Numbered from the stretch's first letter, positions 1 to 10,126 are shown. The stretch is DNA of 64,000 bases from Dendrobium chrysotoxum (GCA_019925795.1 CM034305.1:96570433-96634432); one strand, 5' to 3'. Program-made: numbers and translations. Notes: generated from the letters alone by a model not told the origin.

Positions 1-94
1 AATCTGCCTGTATGCATTGCTGGTGAAGTATTCAGTAACGAATCCAATCACAAGGCCAGCCCAGAGGCCAATTGCAACGCAGAAGAACAATTCC
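1..94 (-). CDS. AVP1: Vacuolar H+-pyrophosphatase, exon 4 (cut by window edge)
   Basis: After an acceptor ending TTGACAG, the reverse strand reads ELFFCVAIGLWAGLVIGFVT and then EYFTSNAY, a transmembrane helix typical of the family. The exon runs off the left edge. The C-terminal third of the protein is outside the window, including the residue that decides potassium dependence. Confidence 0.92.
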
Positions 95-172
95 CTGTCA
101 AGTTCCAAAGAGATTACACAATTCGTCATCATTTAGTCCAAACATCAGAAAATAAAATTGTCGCATCCCTAC

Positions 173-552
173 CAATTTTTCACTTCCTTTTGGGTACCAA
201 AACTAAAGATAGTGAATGAAGATGGAAGGGCCAACCAACTAACAATTGCAATCCCAACAGTCATAAGTGCAGTGGAGATTATTAGCTGCCTCTTAAGAGC
301 AGGTTCAATCTCCTTAACAGCCTTTATCTCAAAGAAGTCGGTTGCAAAAAGAGTTGTGATCAAGCAAACAATAATGCCCATAGAACTAATCAACAGTGGG
401 TAGCACATCCCAGTAAAGTCATGATTAACTCCAAAGGAAGAAATAGAAGCAACAACAAGAGCAGCACAGGAAGACTCCGCATATGAACCAAAAAGATCTG
501 AACCCATTCCAGCAATATCACCAACATTATCTCCCACATTGTCAGCAATCAC
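173..552 (-). CDS. AVP1: Vacuolar H+-pyrophosphatase, exon 3
   Basis: The exon begins VIADNVGDNVGDIAGMGSDL after an AG acceptor. It contains the first conserved acidic motif (DNVGDNVGD), which coordinates Mg-PPi in the family. It then has FGSYAESSCAALVVASISSF, the helix KEIEPALKRQLIISTALMTV, and ends in EVKNW. The Trp codon is split: TG here, G in exon 4. The GT donor lies at 172-171. The 380-nt length keeps phase with both neighbours. The reading frame is intact and very close to known plant type I pumps. Confidence 0.96.
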
Positions 553-655
553 CTGTTCAACATTTCAAAAAGTCATAACGAATGTTTATGCTTCAGGCAA
601 GCACAAGTATCTTAGACCCTTAAAATTAACAGGATAGAAAGACAATAAAACTCAC

Positions 656-1230
656 AGCTGGATTCCTAGGATCATCTTCTGGAATGTTCCTCTCAACTTT
701 ACCAACGAGATCAGCACCAACATCTGCAGCTTTTGTGTAGATACCACCTCCAACTCTACCAAAGAGAGCCATTGAAGAGCCACCAAGGCCGTATCCAGTG
801 ATTGCCTCAAAAAGACCCTCCCAATCATCAGCATAGTACAACTTGAACAGGTTAATTGAAATGTATAGCACCAAAAGTCCATTTGCAGCCAGTAAGAAGC
901 CCATAACTGCTCCAGATCTGAATGCAGTAATGAAAGCCTTTCCCACGCCCTTCCTTGCCTCTAGAGTTGTCCTAGCATTTGCAAAAGTGGCAATTTTCAT
1001 CCCTAGAAAGCCAGAAACCACAGAGGTGACTGCACCCAACAAGAAGGCAACAGTGCTAAAGATGGCATTGAAAAGGGCCGGTTTGCAAGCTTTATCCTTG
1101 CTGTAGGTACAAGGTTGTTCCCTTGTGCTAAATCCTTCCACAGAGCCAAGGAAGAGAAATATCAAAATAGCAAAAGCCACCATAAAGATCCCAACATACT
1201 GATACTCAGTAAACAGGAAGGAAGTAGCTC
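656..1230 (-). CDS. AVP1: Vacuolar H+-pyrophosphatase, exon 2
   Basis: The exon starts after an AG acceptor (1232-1231) with GATSFLFTEYQYVGIFMV and ends at donor GTGAGT, directly before the Val codon of exon 3. It carries the family hallmarks GFLGMKIATFANARTTLEA, KGVGKAFITAFRSGAVMGF, GLFEAITGYGLGGSSMALFG and the PPi-binding signature DVGADLVGKVE (Asp, Lys and Glu all present). These are followed by NIPEDDPRNPA. All are catalytic-core segments facing the cytosol between transmembrane helices. No frameshift or stop is seen, so the gene looks functional. It is separated from exon 1 by a 4.9-kb intron that hosts a retrotransposon. Confidence 0.96.
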
Positions 1231-1527
1231 CTGTTGCACGTTATCACATGGATAGTCTAGTATTAGAATTTTCCAAATCACATTGAATGAGCAAAATAAA
1301 AATCATAATATGAGTTATAAAAATACAAAAAGAAGCAGATGAAATGCATGAATTAATCATTTTACTTTTGAATGAATAAATTTCCATGCCATAAAACTCA
1401 TATTCTTAATATTACACCCATCTGTCACGAGGCTATTCAAATGAAATTCCAAGAGAAAATGATTATCAAGTTATATCTCAGACACCATTCAAATGAAATT
1501 ACAAGGGTAAATAGTTATCAAGTTCTA

Positions 1528-1759
1528 TAATGTGGAACATCTTAGCTAAAGTTTTTCTTAGGAATAGTTTATTAATTTGTTACATGTTTGTTACATAGAA
1601 AGTCTAGAATGTTCTATGACTAGTTTATATATGCTAGTATTGTAGTAGGAAAAGGGCATTTATGAATTATACACTCTTTGAAGCTTAGAGCTTGTGTTTG
1701 TTGCCTAGATTGGGAATTTCTTCTAGCAAGTCCGATTGTTCCACCGATCCACTACATCA
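1528..1759 (+). repeat. Left (5') LTR of the intronic element
   Basis: 232 bp, ending CACTACATCA immediately before the primer-binding site. It starts TAATGTGGAACATCTTAG, and the right copy starts TGATGTGGAACATCTTAG. The middle (about 1592-1700) has no counterpart in the right LTR, so the right copy has an internal deletion. Confidence 0.88.
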
Positions 1760-1807
1760 GTTGGTATCAGAGCCTGGAGCTTGCAAAGAATGATGGACTG
1801 CTGAAGA

Positions 1808-1925
1808 AGATGGGCTGTCGACGACGATCGAAGCCGAAGAAAATGAGTAGTCGATAAAGATCGACGTCGAATAAGATGGGCGGTCGACAATGATCGAAGC
1901 CGAAGATGGGCGGTCGACGACTATC
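1808..1925 (+). repeat. Short tandem repeat just inside the primer-binding site
   Basis: Imperfect copies of GATGGGCGGTCGACGA, each followed by a TCGAAGCCGA-type segment. They lie in the leader of the LTR element and make several overlapping frames open on both strands, which I do not regard as genes. Confidence 0.7.
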
Positions 1926-1930
1926 CTTTG

Positions 1931-2620
1931 CTCCAACTTCCACTCCAATGGCGAGATCCGCTGCCGGACTAGCGACCCTTCGCCAATGCTTCACACGAAC
2001 ACGTCCTCCGCGACTCCTCTCCGCTCCGACTTCCACTCCGATGGCGGGATCCCTTACCCGACCAACGACCCATCACTAACGCTTCACGTTAGGGGTGTCA
2101 ATATTTGACACGACCCGAAAACCCGACTCGAACCCGACCCAAAAATTCGGGTTACGGTCAACCCGAACCCGAAACGGGTCGGGTTCAACAATTCGACCCG
2201 CTTCAAAAATCGGGTCGGGTTCGGGTTGACCCTTTGACCCAAAATTGACCCGAATTTGACCCATAAACCCGTTTTTGACCCGGCAACCCGAGATTGACCC
2301 ATTTTGACCCGAAAACTAGCATTTTTTAGTCGGCTCCGGGTCATTCGGGTCGTGTCGGGTTGACCCGGACCCAATGCGGGTCGGGTTTGGGTCGGAAAAA
2401 CTGACCCGTTTGCAAAAACGGGTCATGTTCGGGTTGACCCGAATAGTGCCGGGTCAATTTCGGGTTCGACCCGAAGCCGACCCGTGACCCGAAATTGACA
2501 CCCCTACTTCACGTGAACACGCCGTTCACGACTCCTCTCCGCTCCAACTTCCACTTCGATGGTGAGATCCTCCGCCCAATCGCACAGTTTGCACTCATCC
2601 CGCGGACATCGACTGCGACT
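1931..2620 (+). repeat. 93-bp tandem repeat, interrupted by a MITE
   Basis: The block CTCCAACTTCCACTCC begins at 1931 and recurs at 2024 and 2542. The first step is 93 bp. The second is also exactly 93 bp once the 417-bp MITE and one 8-bp target copy are subtracted. The array was therefore in place before the MITE inserted. Confidence 0.8.
2090..2506. mobile_element. hAT-like MITE rich in GACCC/GGGTC repeats
   Basis: 417 bp with terminal inverted repeats TAGGGGTGTCAAT and ATTGACACCCCTA, flanked by a perfect 8-bp duplication CTTCACGT (2082-2089 and 2507-2514), the length typical of hAT transposition. The interior is almost entirely degenerate GACCCG on the left and centre with its complement CGGGTC interspersed, so single strands could fold extensively. 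It encodes nothing recognisable. Confidence 0.9.
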
Positions 2621-3451
2621 CGCTTCCACTCAAGCACGCCATATCCCGATCACACCACTCCTGACTCCTTCACTCTCGTCTTCTGCTCACATCCCTCTCC
2701 CGCATATCCAATCATCAGGTTCGCCCGACACTCCCAGTCTGACACCCATCTCCTCCAGTACACCCGAGCAACTGAGCAACTGATCAGATCTGCTTCGCCT
2801 TCTCTCCTCTCCCCCTCTCCAGCATGGGATAGAGCCGCAATCAAACCTCCACCGTTGACCCCGAATCCACCTCGGCTTCCTCTCGTGACCAGATCAACGA
2901 TCTCGCATCTGGCGTTGAGCCCACATGACTGGCCCGGCTCCAGCGCAATTCAGGCCGTTTTCCTCTCGTGCACAAAACAAGTACTATGCTCTCGTTCACA
3001 GTCTACCAAGCAACCGTGTATGATCCTTCGTCCGCTCCTCTCGGGCGACTTCAGTCTGCCCAGCGACCATGCTTGATCCGTGCCCAATTCCATGCCCCGA
3101 GTCTTGGTTCACCTGAACTTCTCGCCCCCACTCCCGCTTCTCGCTAGAGTTCCACATGCGATCCCAATCCACTCCCGCTCACGCGATCCTACCCCCAATA
3201 CCAAATTTGCGAGACCCGAGCCTGTGTGCCCGTATAGATTACTTGCGGGTCACTCCCACGCACGCCTGAGTCCATCGACCCGCCTCCCAGGCGATACTCC
3301 CAGGTCTCGAAGCCCTCCGGTCTACCTTCCTCACACACGAATAGAGCACATCAATCCATCTTCCATTCATACGAACTCCCAGTCCCGCATCCAAATTGAT
3401 TTTGCGCTTAGCACTGCCCATAACCATAATTTTACTTTGATTTCTCTTGCA

Positions 3452-4144
3452 ATGGCATCATTGACATCAACAAGTGGAGTTAGCAATGAAAGTGAAAAAC
3501 AACAACCGCAAATCCATAACAAGACCATGAAAATGGATCTCATGCAATCTCAAGCCTTAACTATGTCATATGCCTCATTTGGTGGAACTGCTGCTTCGTC
3601 TAGTGGAGCAACTCTACAAGGCCTTGTCTTCTCATCCATGGCATAGAATCATGCTCTTTTCCATGGTCTCCTAGAAGCAGCTCGACATAGTTTCCGGATC
3701 CCAACAGCTGCCGTTGCCACAGCTCACCAGATCTCAACTGCTGCAACAACCCATTCAACCCAGCAACAACATAACAAAAAGCCTGACGATGGGAAATCTA
3801 TTACTGATTTGGGGAATGGCCTCACGGTTGGCAAGGAGGTGAAATGGTCATCTACGAGCAAGGAAGTGGGGAATGCCGAGCAACATCCTTTCATTCTTAC
3901 CACTAGTGTGATCGATAGTTCTTCCCAAACCTTGAACATTATTCAGCCACCTCCTAGTGGTGCTCCTCGTCTCTCAAGCTGGCCAGCTAGCGTTGCACCG
4001 ACATCAAATTCGACTGCAATAAGGGTGCTTGAGGAAATGACAGTGAACTCATTGATTGCAGGTTTTGTGTGTGCGAAGGATTATCGTAGTGCATTGAGGA
4101 TTTTTAGAAGTATGGTGATGGCTGAGGTAGTTCCAACTCAGTAG
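3452..4144 (+). pseudogene. Unrecognised ORF inside the LTR element, broken by one stop
   Basis: From ATG 3452 (MASLTSTSGVSNESEKQQP) one frame stays open to 4144 apart from a TAG at 3644-3646. The composition is rich in Ser, Thr, Ala and Gln, with no domain I recognise. The last part (from about 4024) passes into PPR-like sequence (EEMTVNSLIAGFVCAKDYRS), so the frame may be a fusion of element and captured sequence. It could be a remnant of an element-specific protein; no gag motif or zinc knuckle is visible. Confidence 0.45.
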
Positions 4145-4599
4145 ACTATTGTTCGGTACTTGGGGCATGTGCAGAGAAGGGTGCATTAGAAATAGAGCGG
4201 GAGATGCATGATTTTTTTATTCAGATTGAAAGCTTCTCAATTAACGGAAAGTTTGAGCTGATTCTTGAATTATTTAAGGAGATGGAGGGCCAAGGTTTGA
4301 AGCCTAATCCTTTCTCCTTGATTGTGGTACTATCCTGCAGTCATGGTGGGCTGGTAGATATGGGGTTGGAGAGGAATCTAGTCTTGCTCCCTAAGCTACT
4401 GAAGTTCTACATTTGTATTGGTTGGGTAAGTCAAATTGTTGATGTTGAATCTTTGATCAAAGCCATGACTGTGGAAGCAGATGGATATAAATGGAAACAC
4501 CTTTTGTCTGCATTCCAAATCTTCGACCAAGGATTGATTATGATGTTCACCTCTACCTCCCTCCTGATGATGCGCCTCGACAGAGTCGAGCTCTTCTGA
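4024..4599 (+). pseudogene. Captured fragment of a pentatricopeptide repeat (PPR) gene
   Basis: Conceptual translation shows PPR helices: NSLIAGFVCAKDYRSALRIF, then (after a stop at 4142-4144 and a frame change) LGACAEKGALEIEREMHDF. These are followed by FELILELFKEMEGQGLKPNP, LSCSHGGLVDMGL and VESLIKAMTVEADGYKWKHL. This order and the GxxKPNxxS/T loop are typical of plant organelle PLS-class PPR proteins that act in RNA editing. Segments between the motifs are missing and frames shift, so this is not a working gene. Its position between the LTRs suggests capture of an mRNA or genomic piece. Confidence 0.75.
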
Positions 4600-4612
4600 C
4601 GCAAGGGGAATA

Positions 4613-4730
4613 TGATGTGGAACATCTTAGCTAAAATTTTTCTTAGGAATAGTTTATTAGTTTGTTACATGTTCCCTGGATTGGGAATTCCTTCTAGCAT
4701 GTCCGATTCTTCCGCCGATCCACTACATCA
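4613..4730 (+). repeat. Right (3') LTR of the intronic element, internally deleted
   Basis: 118 bp. Both ends match the left LTR, but roughly 110 bp in the middle are missing after GTTTGTTACATGTT. It is followed by the target duplication TTCTA. Confidence 0.87.
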
Positions 4731-6125
4731 TTCTACCTTGCAACCCTCATGAATGTAAGAGGCAATCAAAATAAACCTTACAAATTAGCTTATGAATAGC
4801 AGAATTGAAGAATCAGATAAATGATCAGTGCAAATGGCATCTTAACGAGCTGAGCCTTTCAATTCGAAATAAGTATAGGGTGGGTCCACATCATAACAAA
4901 CACAGTTGCAAATAAGTAGACCAAATTACCAAAAAAAAAATCAGTCAATCGTAGATAAGATTTGCAATTATCTTACTACCAAGCAAGGATAAGCAGCACG
5001 ATCAAGTGATATATGCAATATTTGACGCACCTCAAAAGCATTAGTAGCTTATAAAACGACACAAACATTTGACAACAAAATATATTTCAATAAAAATTTG
5101 GATAATTGCCCAGAGAAAAGGACAGCTATATTAACACAAACTGGCCATTTAAAATCTATAATACGCCACTAGCTCTGTATTTTTTCCATAGGCCAAAACA
5201 GTGCCAAAAGGATAAAATAACTGAGGGTCATAGCGTCAGACCTTTCCCTAAATGTACAGGACATAGCATGTGGCTTGCACCATAAATATAAAAAAAACAA
5301 TTAAGCCAATTACATACTTTTCAGACCACTCAATTAAGAGGATGACCTGCTCACCCACACATTTTAAAATGAGTTAAAGCAGAAGTCTATAAAATAGCAG
5401 CAAGGCAGCTTATTCAGCCGAATCTCAAGCGAGAGAGGCTATCTTGGCTGTTATAGAAGAACAAAAGTCCCAAGAAATTGAATCTCTAATATCTGCACAT
5501 AATACCAAACAATCTTGCAACTTTGCAAGTTCTCATGAGACACCAAAGAAAGTGAGGCTTGAAATAAAAAAATATAAAAAAATAAAATAAAAAAATAAAA
5601 AGAAAACCAGAAAGCTCACAAGGACCACCATTAACCATCGAATCTCCCATTTTTAACACTAGAAGCCAAAAATAAGCTAGCAGTAAGAAGTGTACAGGTC
5701 AAAGAAGAATCAGTGCTGACCAGAGCTATTTGGATTCCCCGCAGAAGGAAAGAAGATTAGATTTAGTTCACTGGTCGAGTGTTTCATTGGACATGCAATA
5801 GCTGTATTATTTTACATCACGTTAATTATTAAGACACAGCCTTCGCAGACCGCTAAGTAAATTAGCTAAATCTTCCGCCCTTATTCTGCAGAGATGTAAA
5901 TTACTCGGCAGCTATTTTAAATGGAATCAAATTATCAAACGGCCTATAAAAATTTACTTCGTCACCCAAACAGAAAATTGGGCAAACTTAAATACTTAAA
6001 CAAAACAGAGCATATAGATGACAATTGGGGCGCCGAAAGCTCAAACCGTCAGATCTTACAATGGAACAAGCAAAAACTCTTAACAGCTATGCAAAAATCA
6101 TAGATCTGGTTTAAAGCTAAACAAC

Positions 6126-6378
6126 CTTCCGATATAGCGTTCTGGATTTCGGCGCACTTGACAGCGACGTTGTGCTCGTTCCCACCCTCTTCCTCCTCAT
6201 CGAGTAAATAGTCATCCAAGCCGTTCTTATTGTTCGACGATGGAACACCCTGCCGCTCAGGCGAAACCTTTACCTTGGAGACAAACACCCACTGAACGAC
6301 GGCAAAGGCGATCCCGATGACGGCCGCCACCGGGATTAGGATCTCAGTGAGGAGATCTGAAACAATCGCTTCTCCCAT
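6126..6378 (-). CDS. AVP1: Vacuolar H+-pyrophosphatase (type I), exon 1, start codon
   Basis: First coding exon of a membrane-bound proton-pumping inorganic pyrophosphatase, which hydrolyses PPi to acidify the vacuole (family knowledge). The start ATG at 6378 gives MGEAIVSDLLTEILIPVAAV, and the first transmembrane helix follows (TEILIPVAAVIGIAFAVVQW). Next come the loop with the acidic run LLDEEEEGGNE and the conserved KCAEIQNAISEG. The exon ends one base into the Gly codon at a GT donor (6125-6124). That single base joins in phase to exon 2 at 1230 (253 + 575 nt = 276 codons). The family has about 765-770 residues, so the four exons here (434 codons) are the N-terminal 55-60%. A TATA box lies about 140 bp upstream. 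Assignment is by recognition of conserved protein motifs, not by a search. Confidence 0.95.
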
Positions 6379-6515
6379 TTATAGCTCCTCACAAGTCTAC
6401 CACAGATACCCTCGCCGCCGCGGCCTGTCACCACTGCCCGCGCTAAAATCACCGGAGAGAGAGAGAGAAAGCAAGAGGTCTGAGGGTTTCGAGCGCCTTC
6501 ACTTCTCTCGGCAGC

Positions 6516-6522
6516 TTATATA
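6516..6522 (-). promoter_or_regulatory. TATA box of the H+-pyrophosphatase gene
   Basis: The minus strand reads CTATATAAG here, 138 bp before the ATG. Allowing about 30 bp to the transcription start, the 5' UTR would be roughly 105 nt. It contains a CT-repeat tract (GA repeats at about 6453-6466 on the plus strand), a common plant core-promoter or leader feature. Position and composition support it; there is no transcript evidence. Confidence 0.6.
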
Positions 6523-6539
6523 GCTCCTCTGTCCCACGG

Positions 6540-7121
6540 GATGGTCACAGCGTCTTGGACTGTGTGAGAATAGTCGGAGAATATAAAAGAATAAAAATGT
6601 GGATGAAGAAGGGTTTATAAATCCTTAAAAATGTGAATAAGTTCCATTGATAAATAAAAAATATATAATATATAATATTATTTTTTAATTAAATCCTAAA
6701 GCACTTTTAAATTTAAATATAAATTTATTTTAGAAGCATAATATGACTAATATTTGATTGTCCTGTGAAATATAATCTTTTATTTAAATTGAATTAAATT
6801 TATCACGTAGCAAGATAATTAAAATTTATCATTTAAAATTTTAAATATTATAGGCATGTTTCAATGAAGAGCCTTTACTTCTCATGCATCATAAGGTTCA
6901 GGATTTATTTTCAACACTGTAATATTTTATAAAATTGATTGTGTAGTTATTGTGAAGAAAATAAATTTATCATTATGATTGAAGATAGTAACTTTCTATC
7001 ATAAAAATTTCAAAAAAATAATAAAAAAATTACAAGAAAGTAGTAATCAAATGAAATTGTGATTACGATTTGAAAATTAAAGTCAAAAAGTTCTCTCAAA
7101 CAAACTGTCAAACTCATGATT
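6540..7121. other. AT-rich intergenic DNA with a MITE-like repeat
   Basis: No gene is seen. About 6890-7112 resembles 8985-9212: both share the order ATTGTGATTGC/ATTACGATTT, AGAAAGTTATCTC-like ends and CATTATGATTG. They are probably two diverged copies of one roughly 220-bp element related to the hairpin MITEs further right. Confidence 0.4.
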
Positions 7122-7255
7122 AATTATTCTGTGCGGTCACCGGACGCCTTCCAGAGGCAAATCAGGACACGCCACGTCACTTTTTTGTTGTGTGTCGGGT
7201 GACGTGGCGAATTCTGATTCGCCTCCGAACGGTGCGATGACCGCACATAATAATT
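7122..7255. mobile_element. MITE with TGTGCGGTCA ends, copy 1
   Basis: 134-bp inverted-repeat element: AATTATTCTGTGCGGTCA on the left, its near-perfect complement on the right. Most of the two arms are complementary. It includes GCCACGTCAC (7171-7180) on one arm and TGACGTGGC (7200-7208) on the other, so it can fold into a long hairpin. A second copy is at 9254-9398. Confidence 0.8.
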
Positions 7256-7849
7256 TCTCTAAACTCATCACCCAAAATATGTTGATGCCATAATGAATCC
7301 AAAGGGCCTAAAATACTCAAACAATCATCCATTCAAAGATTATTATGATATCAATGTAACAAAGAGAGTGCATATTTCCCATTTTACAAAGAGGGAGAGG
7401 GTAATAATTATGGTTGATAATTATAATCAGATTCAGACGGTTCTGATCAGTTGACAACTTGTGTGTAGCATGAATGTTGTGGGTAGGTAGGATTGCTTTA
7501 AACGTTTATCATGCTTGGCTCTAATTATCAATTTTTTTAGAAGTAGAAATACATAACATCATAATTGTTGCGGCCTAGAATATACGCAGCGATAGAGTTA
7601 TAATTTTACGTCTTAGCATTGCACGGATATTCAGCTCACATACACATAAAACATAAGATTTTTGCGTGAAAAACTTTAAAAAAGGGAAAAATCATGGGGC
7701 CTGACCAAATTTGAAATGATTCCAGTAGCACTTGAGTAGGTTATAGTGGACTGACTCGCCTTCAAGAGCGATCAGATTACAAGTAATCAAGTATCAACTG
7801 TAGGGTTGAAGTCGGGGGTATGTGAAAGCCTGACATCACACTGGTGGAA
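7256..7849. other. Intergenic DNA, no gene seen
   Basis: AT-rich to about 7560. From 7560 to 7850 the sequence has the look of an old degraded retroelement end, for example GGGAAAAATCATGGGGCCTG, but it has no partner repeat in the window. It leads directly into the 30-bp minisatellite. Confidence 0.4.
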
Positions 7850-8440
7850 CTTCGGGGTCACCCGGTGATTTGGCAGAATTTTGGGCCTTAGGTGGTGGTC
7901 CGGTAGAACTCTGGGCCTTAGGTGGTTATCCGGCAGAGTTGAGGATGTCAGGTGGTCTTCTGGCGGAACTTCAGGCCTCAGGTGGTGGTCCGGCAGAGCT
8001 CAGGGAGTCAGGCGGTGGTCCAGCGGAGCTGAGGACGTCAGGTGGTTGTTCGGCGGAGCTCAGGGCATCAGGCGGTGGTCCAGCGAAGCTGAGGACGTCA
8101 GGTGGTGGTCCGGTGGAGCTCAGGGCATCAGGTGGTGGTCCGGTGGAGCTGAGAACATCAGGCGGTGGTCCGGCGGAGCTCAAGGCATCAGGCGGTGGTC
8201 CAGCGGAGCTGAGGATGTCAAATGGTGGGCGGCAGAGCTCAGGGTGTCAGGCGGTGGTCCGACGGAGCTGAGAACGTCAAATGGTGGTCCGGCGGCCCTA
8301 ATGACATCAGGTGGTGGTCTGGCAGAGCTGAGGGCGTCAGGTGGTGGTCCGGTAGAGCTTAGGGCGTTAGGCGGTGGTCCGGCGAAGCTGAGGACTTCAA
8401 ATGGTGGTCCGACAGAGCTGAGGACTTCAAATGACGGCCC
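7850..8440 (+). repeat. 30-bp GC-rich minisatellite, about 19 units
   Basis: Imperfect head-to-tail copies of a 30-bp unit of the form GGTGGTGGTCCGGCGGAGCT followed by a GAGGACGTCA-like segment. The period is divisible by three, so long frames stay open on both strands (decapeptides like SGGGPAELRT on one, GPPPDVLSSA on the other). A length change near 8221 breaks the forward frame. No start context, splice sites or homologous protein is recognised, so I call it non-coding. Confidence 0.85.
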
Positions 8441-9253
8441 TAATGTTATTGTTTGTTTTTTTTCTCACACTCACTCATAAGACTTTTTTGTTTTTTGAAA
8501 GATTTGAATTAACCCTAATTTACGATATATGTTGCTCGAAAAACACTCTGTGAAAGGATAAGAAAGAGAAATGAGAATGACAATATGGGTGCATTTCCAT
8601 CACTCATATCTCACCTCACCAGCATTGAAAAGCAATTTTTGTCTATATTAACCATCACCACTATGTTTATTAGTTCATCCATCCTTTTCAAAATTTAGCA
8701 TGAAACAAATCAAAATAATTGAAGTTTGGAATCTTATACATATTTTCCACTCCATTGGTAGTCCTGTTTAAACCCTTATGCCATTATTATCATGCCTGAG
8801 TACTTAGGCTATTTTAGATATTTTTTCTGCAAAGTTTTATTAACAAAAAAAAAAAAAATTGTACACACAAATTTTTTGGATCTCACATCTCTAAATGGAT
8901 TAACTTCTAAAGATATTTGATTGGTCTATCTTATCAAATGAAGATATGTTAGTATTTATCTTGATTTTTTAATACTAATAAAATTTATTATGATTGAAGG
9001 ACTATTTGGGACTACTGTAGCGTTTTAAAAGTTGATTGAGAAGTTATTGCGGAGAAAACAATTTGGCCATTATGATTGCAGAAAACAATTTTTCATCATA
9101 AATATTTATGAAAAGTAGTGAGAAAGCTGCAAAAAAAGTTATACATAAATGAAATTGTGATTGCTGTTTCAAAAATAAAATAGTAAGAAAGTTATCTCAA
9201 ACAGAACCTAAATTTAAAATATTATTTTGCTTATATCTTTCTCTTTCACGAAA
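8441..9253. other. AT-rich intergenic DNA
   Basis: No gene. It contains the second copy (about 8985-9212) of the roughly 220-bp repeat mentioned for 6890-7112. Confidence 0.4.
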
Positions 9254-9398
9254 AATTATTCTGTGCGGTCATTGAACGACGTCAAGAGACGAATGAAAAC
9301 GCGCAACGTCATTGTTTTTGCTGTGTACCGCTCGGTACCGGATGACGTGGCACATTCTGATTCATCTCTAAACCTTTTGGTGACCGCACAGAATAATT
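9254..9398. mobile_element. MITE with TGTGCGGTCA ends, copy 2
   Basis: 145 bp. Ends AATTATTCTGTGCGGTCA and TGACCGCACAGAATAATT are near-perfect inverted repeats. TGACGTGGC at 9343-9351 is kept, and the opposite arm has decayed to GCGCAACGTCA. It clearly belongs to the same family as 7122-7255. Confidence 0.82.
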
Positions 9399-10010
9399 TC
9401 TCCTCATTCACAGATCTCTTTCATTATTCTCTCAATTCAGAATCATTAAAATGAGTGGTATAAACTGGATAACTAATGAGTGGCATCAGTAGCTCCCATT
9501 GTGAAATATCATGACATCAGATTTATCCTTCACCACCAAAAAAAAAAAAAAAATGATGTTGATTTCTTTGTGGACAAAGCCGGTCGTGTTTTACAGGTTA
9601 TAGTTAGTGACCTGCTACTAACTCTTTCAATGGGTGGTTATTATTACCTGTTTATTGCATGATGAAGCATGGAGCATATCTGCTTGGTCTATTTTGAGCT
9701 GTTGGTTGAATGAAATGGCAAATATAAAGGGATAAATCTTTTTTGAATAAAAATTTTTCTTCAAATAAAATGACTAAATGAGTTGCTTATACATACTTGG
9801 GGTGATTATAACATTTTGTAATCATGAAATGAAGCTATCATTTAGAACACTCAATGTAGTCCTATCAATTATTATCAAACTTATTAAAATTAAGCAATTT
9901 TTTAAGTATGATTTGGATTTTGGATTCATAATATCTTAAAAAATCTTATATGCTCTAATATTATGGTATAATTACAATTTTGAGTTACTCAAATCAAAAT
10001 TTTTGTTGAT

Positions 10011-10126
10011 GTTTGGGACAACTTTTTTATTGCTTTCTTAAGTAATTTTTTAGTATAAAAATTATTAGTTTAAGAAATTTTTGCTAAAAAATTACTTTAA
10101 AAAGCAGTAAGAAAGCTGTCCCAAAT
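10011..10126. mobile_element. Hairpin MITE (GTTTGGGACAGC family)
   Basis: Ends GTTTGGGACAACTTTTTTA and AAGAAAGCTGTCCCAAAT are inverted repeats around a palindromic core. Related copies lie at 10844-10960, 19286-19404, 19547-19656 and 24114-24230. No clear target duplication is seen. Confidence 0.65.

Larger units (their letters stand above)
1528..4730 (+). mobile_element. Non-autonomous LTR retrotransposon with captured gene sequence
   Basis: The element is bounded by two copies of one LTR and by the 5-bp duplication TTCTA (1523-1527 and 4731-4735). The LTR ends are an inverted TGATGT...ACATCA (the left copy has mutated to TAATGT). Directly inside the left LTR is a primer-binding site, TGGTATCAGAGC (1762-1773), complementary to the 3' end of initiator-Met tRNA. 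A purine tract, AAGGGGAA (4603-4610), precedes the right LTR. There is no gag, protease, reverse transcriptase or integrase, so it must have been moved in trans. The interior holds tandem repeats, a nested MITE, a broken ORF and a PPR gene fragment. It lies antisense to the host gene. Confidence 0.88.
1231..6125 (-). other. H+-pyrophosphatase intron 1 (host of a retrotransposon)
   Basis: A 4,895-bp intron with GT donor at 6125 and AG acceptor at 1231. About 3.2 kb of it is the inserted LTR element 1528-4730. The remaining host parts, 1231-1522 and 4736-6125, are ordinary AT-rich intron DNA with an A/T-only low-complexity stretch near 5560-5600. I see no other gene in them. Confidence 0.85.

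Noticed and set aside
2076..2374. Telomere-like or protein-coding reading of the GACCC-rich stretch
   Set aside because: The words are GACCCG/CGGGTC, not telomeric, and lie within a MITE with inverted ends and an 8-bp duplication.
7870..8480. GGGPAELR-repeat protein, or a CRISPR-like array
   Set aside because: Units are contiguous without unique spacers, the frame shifts near 8221, and the other strand is equally open. It is a plant minisatellite.
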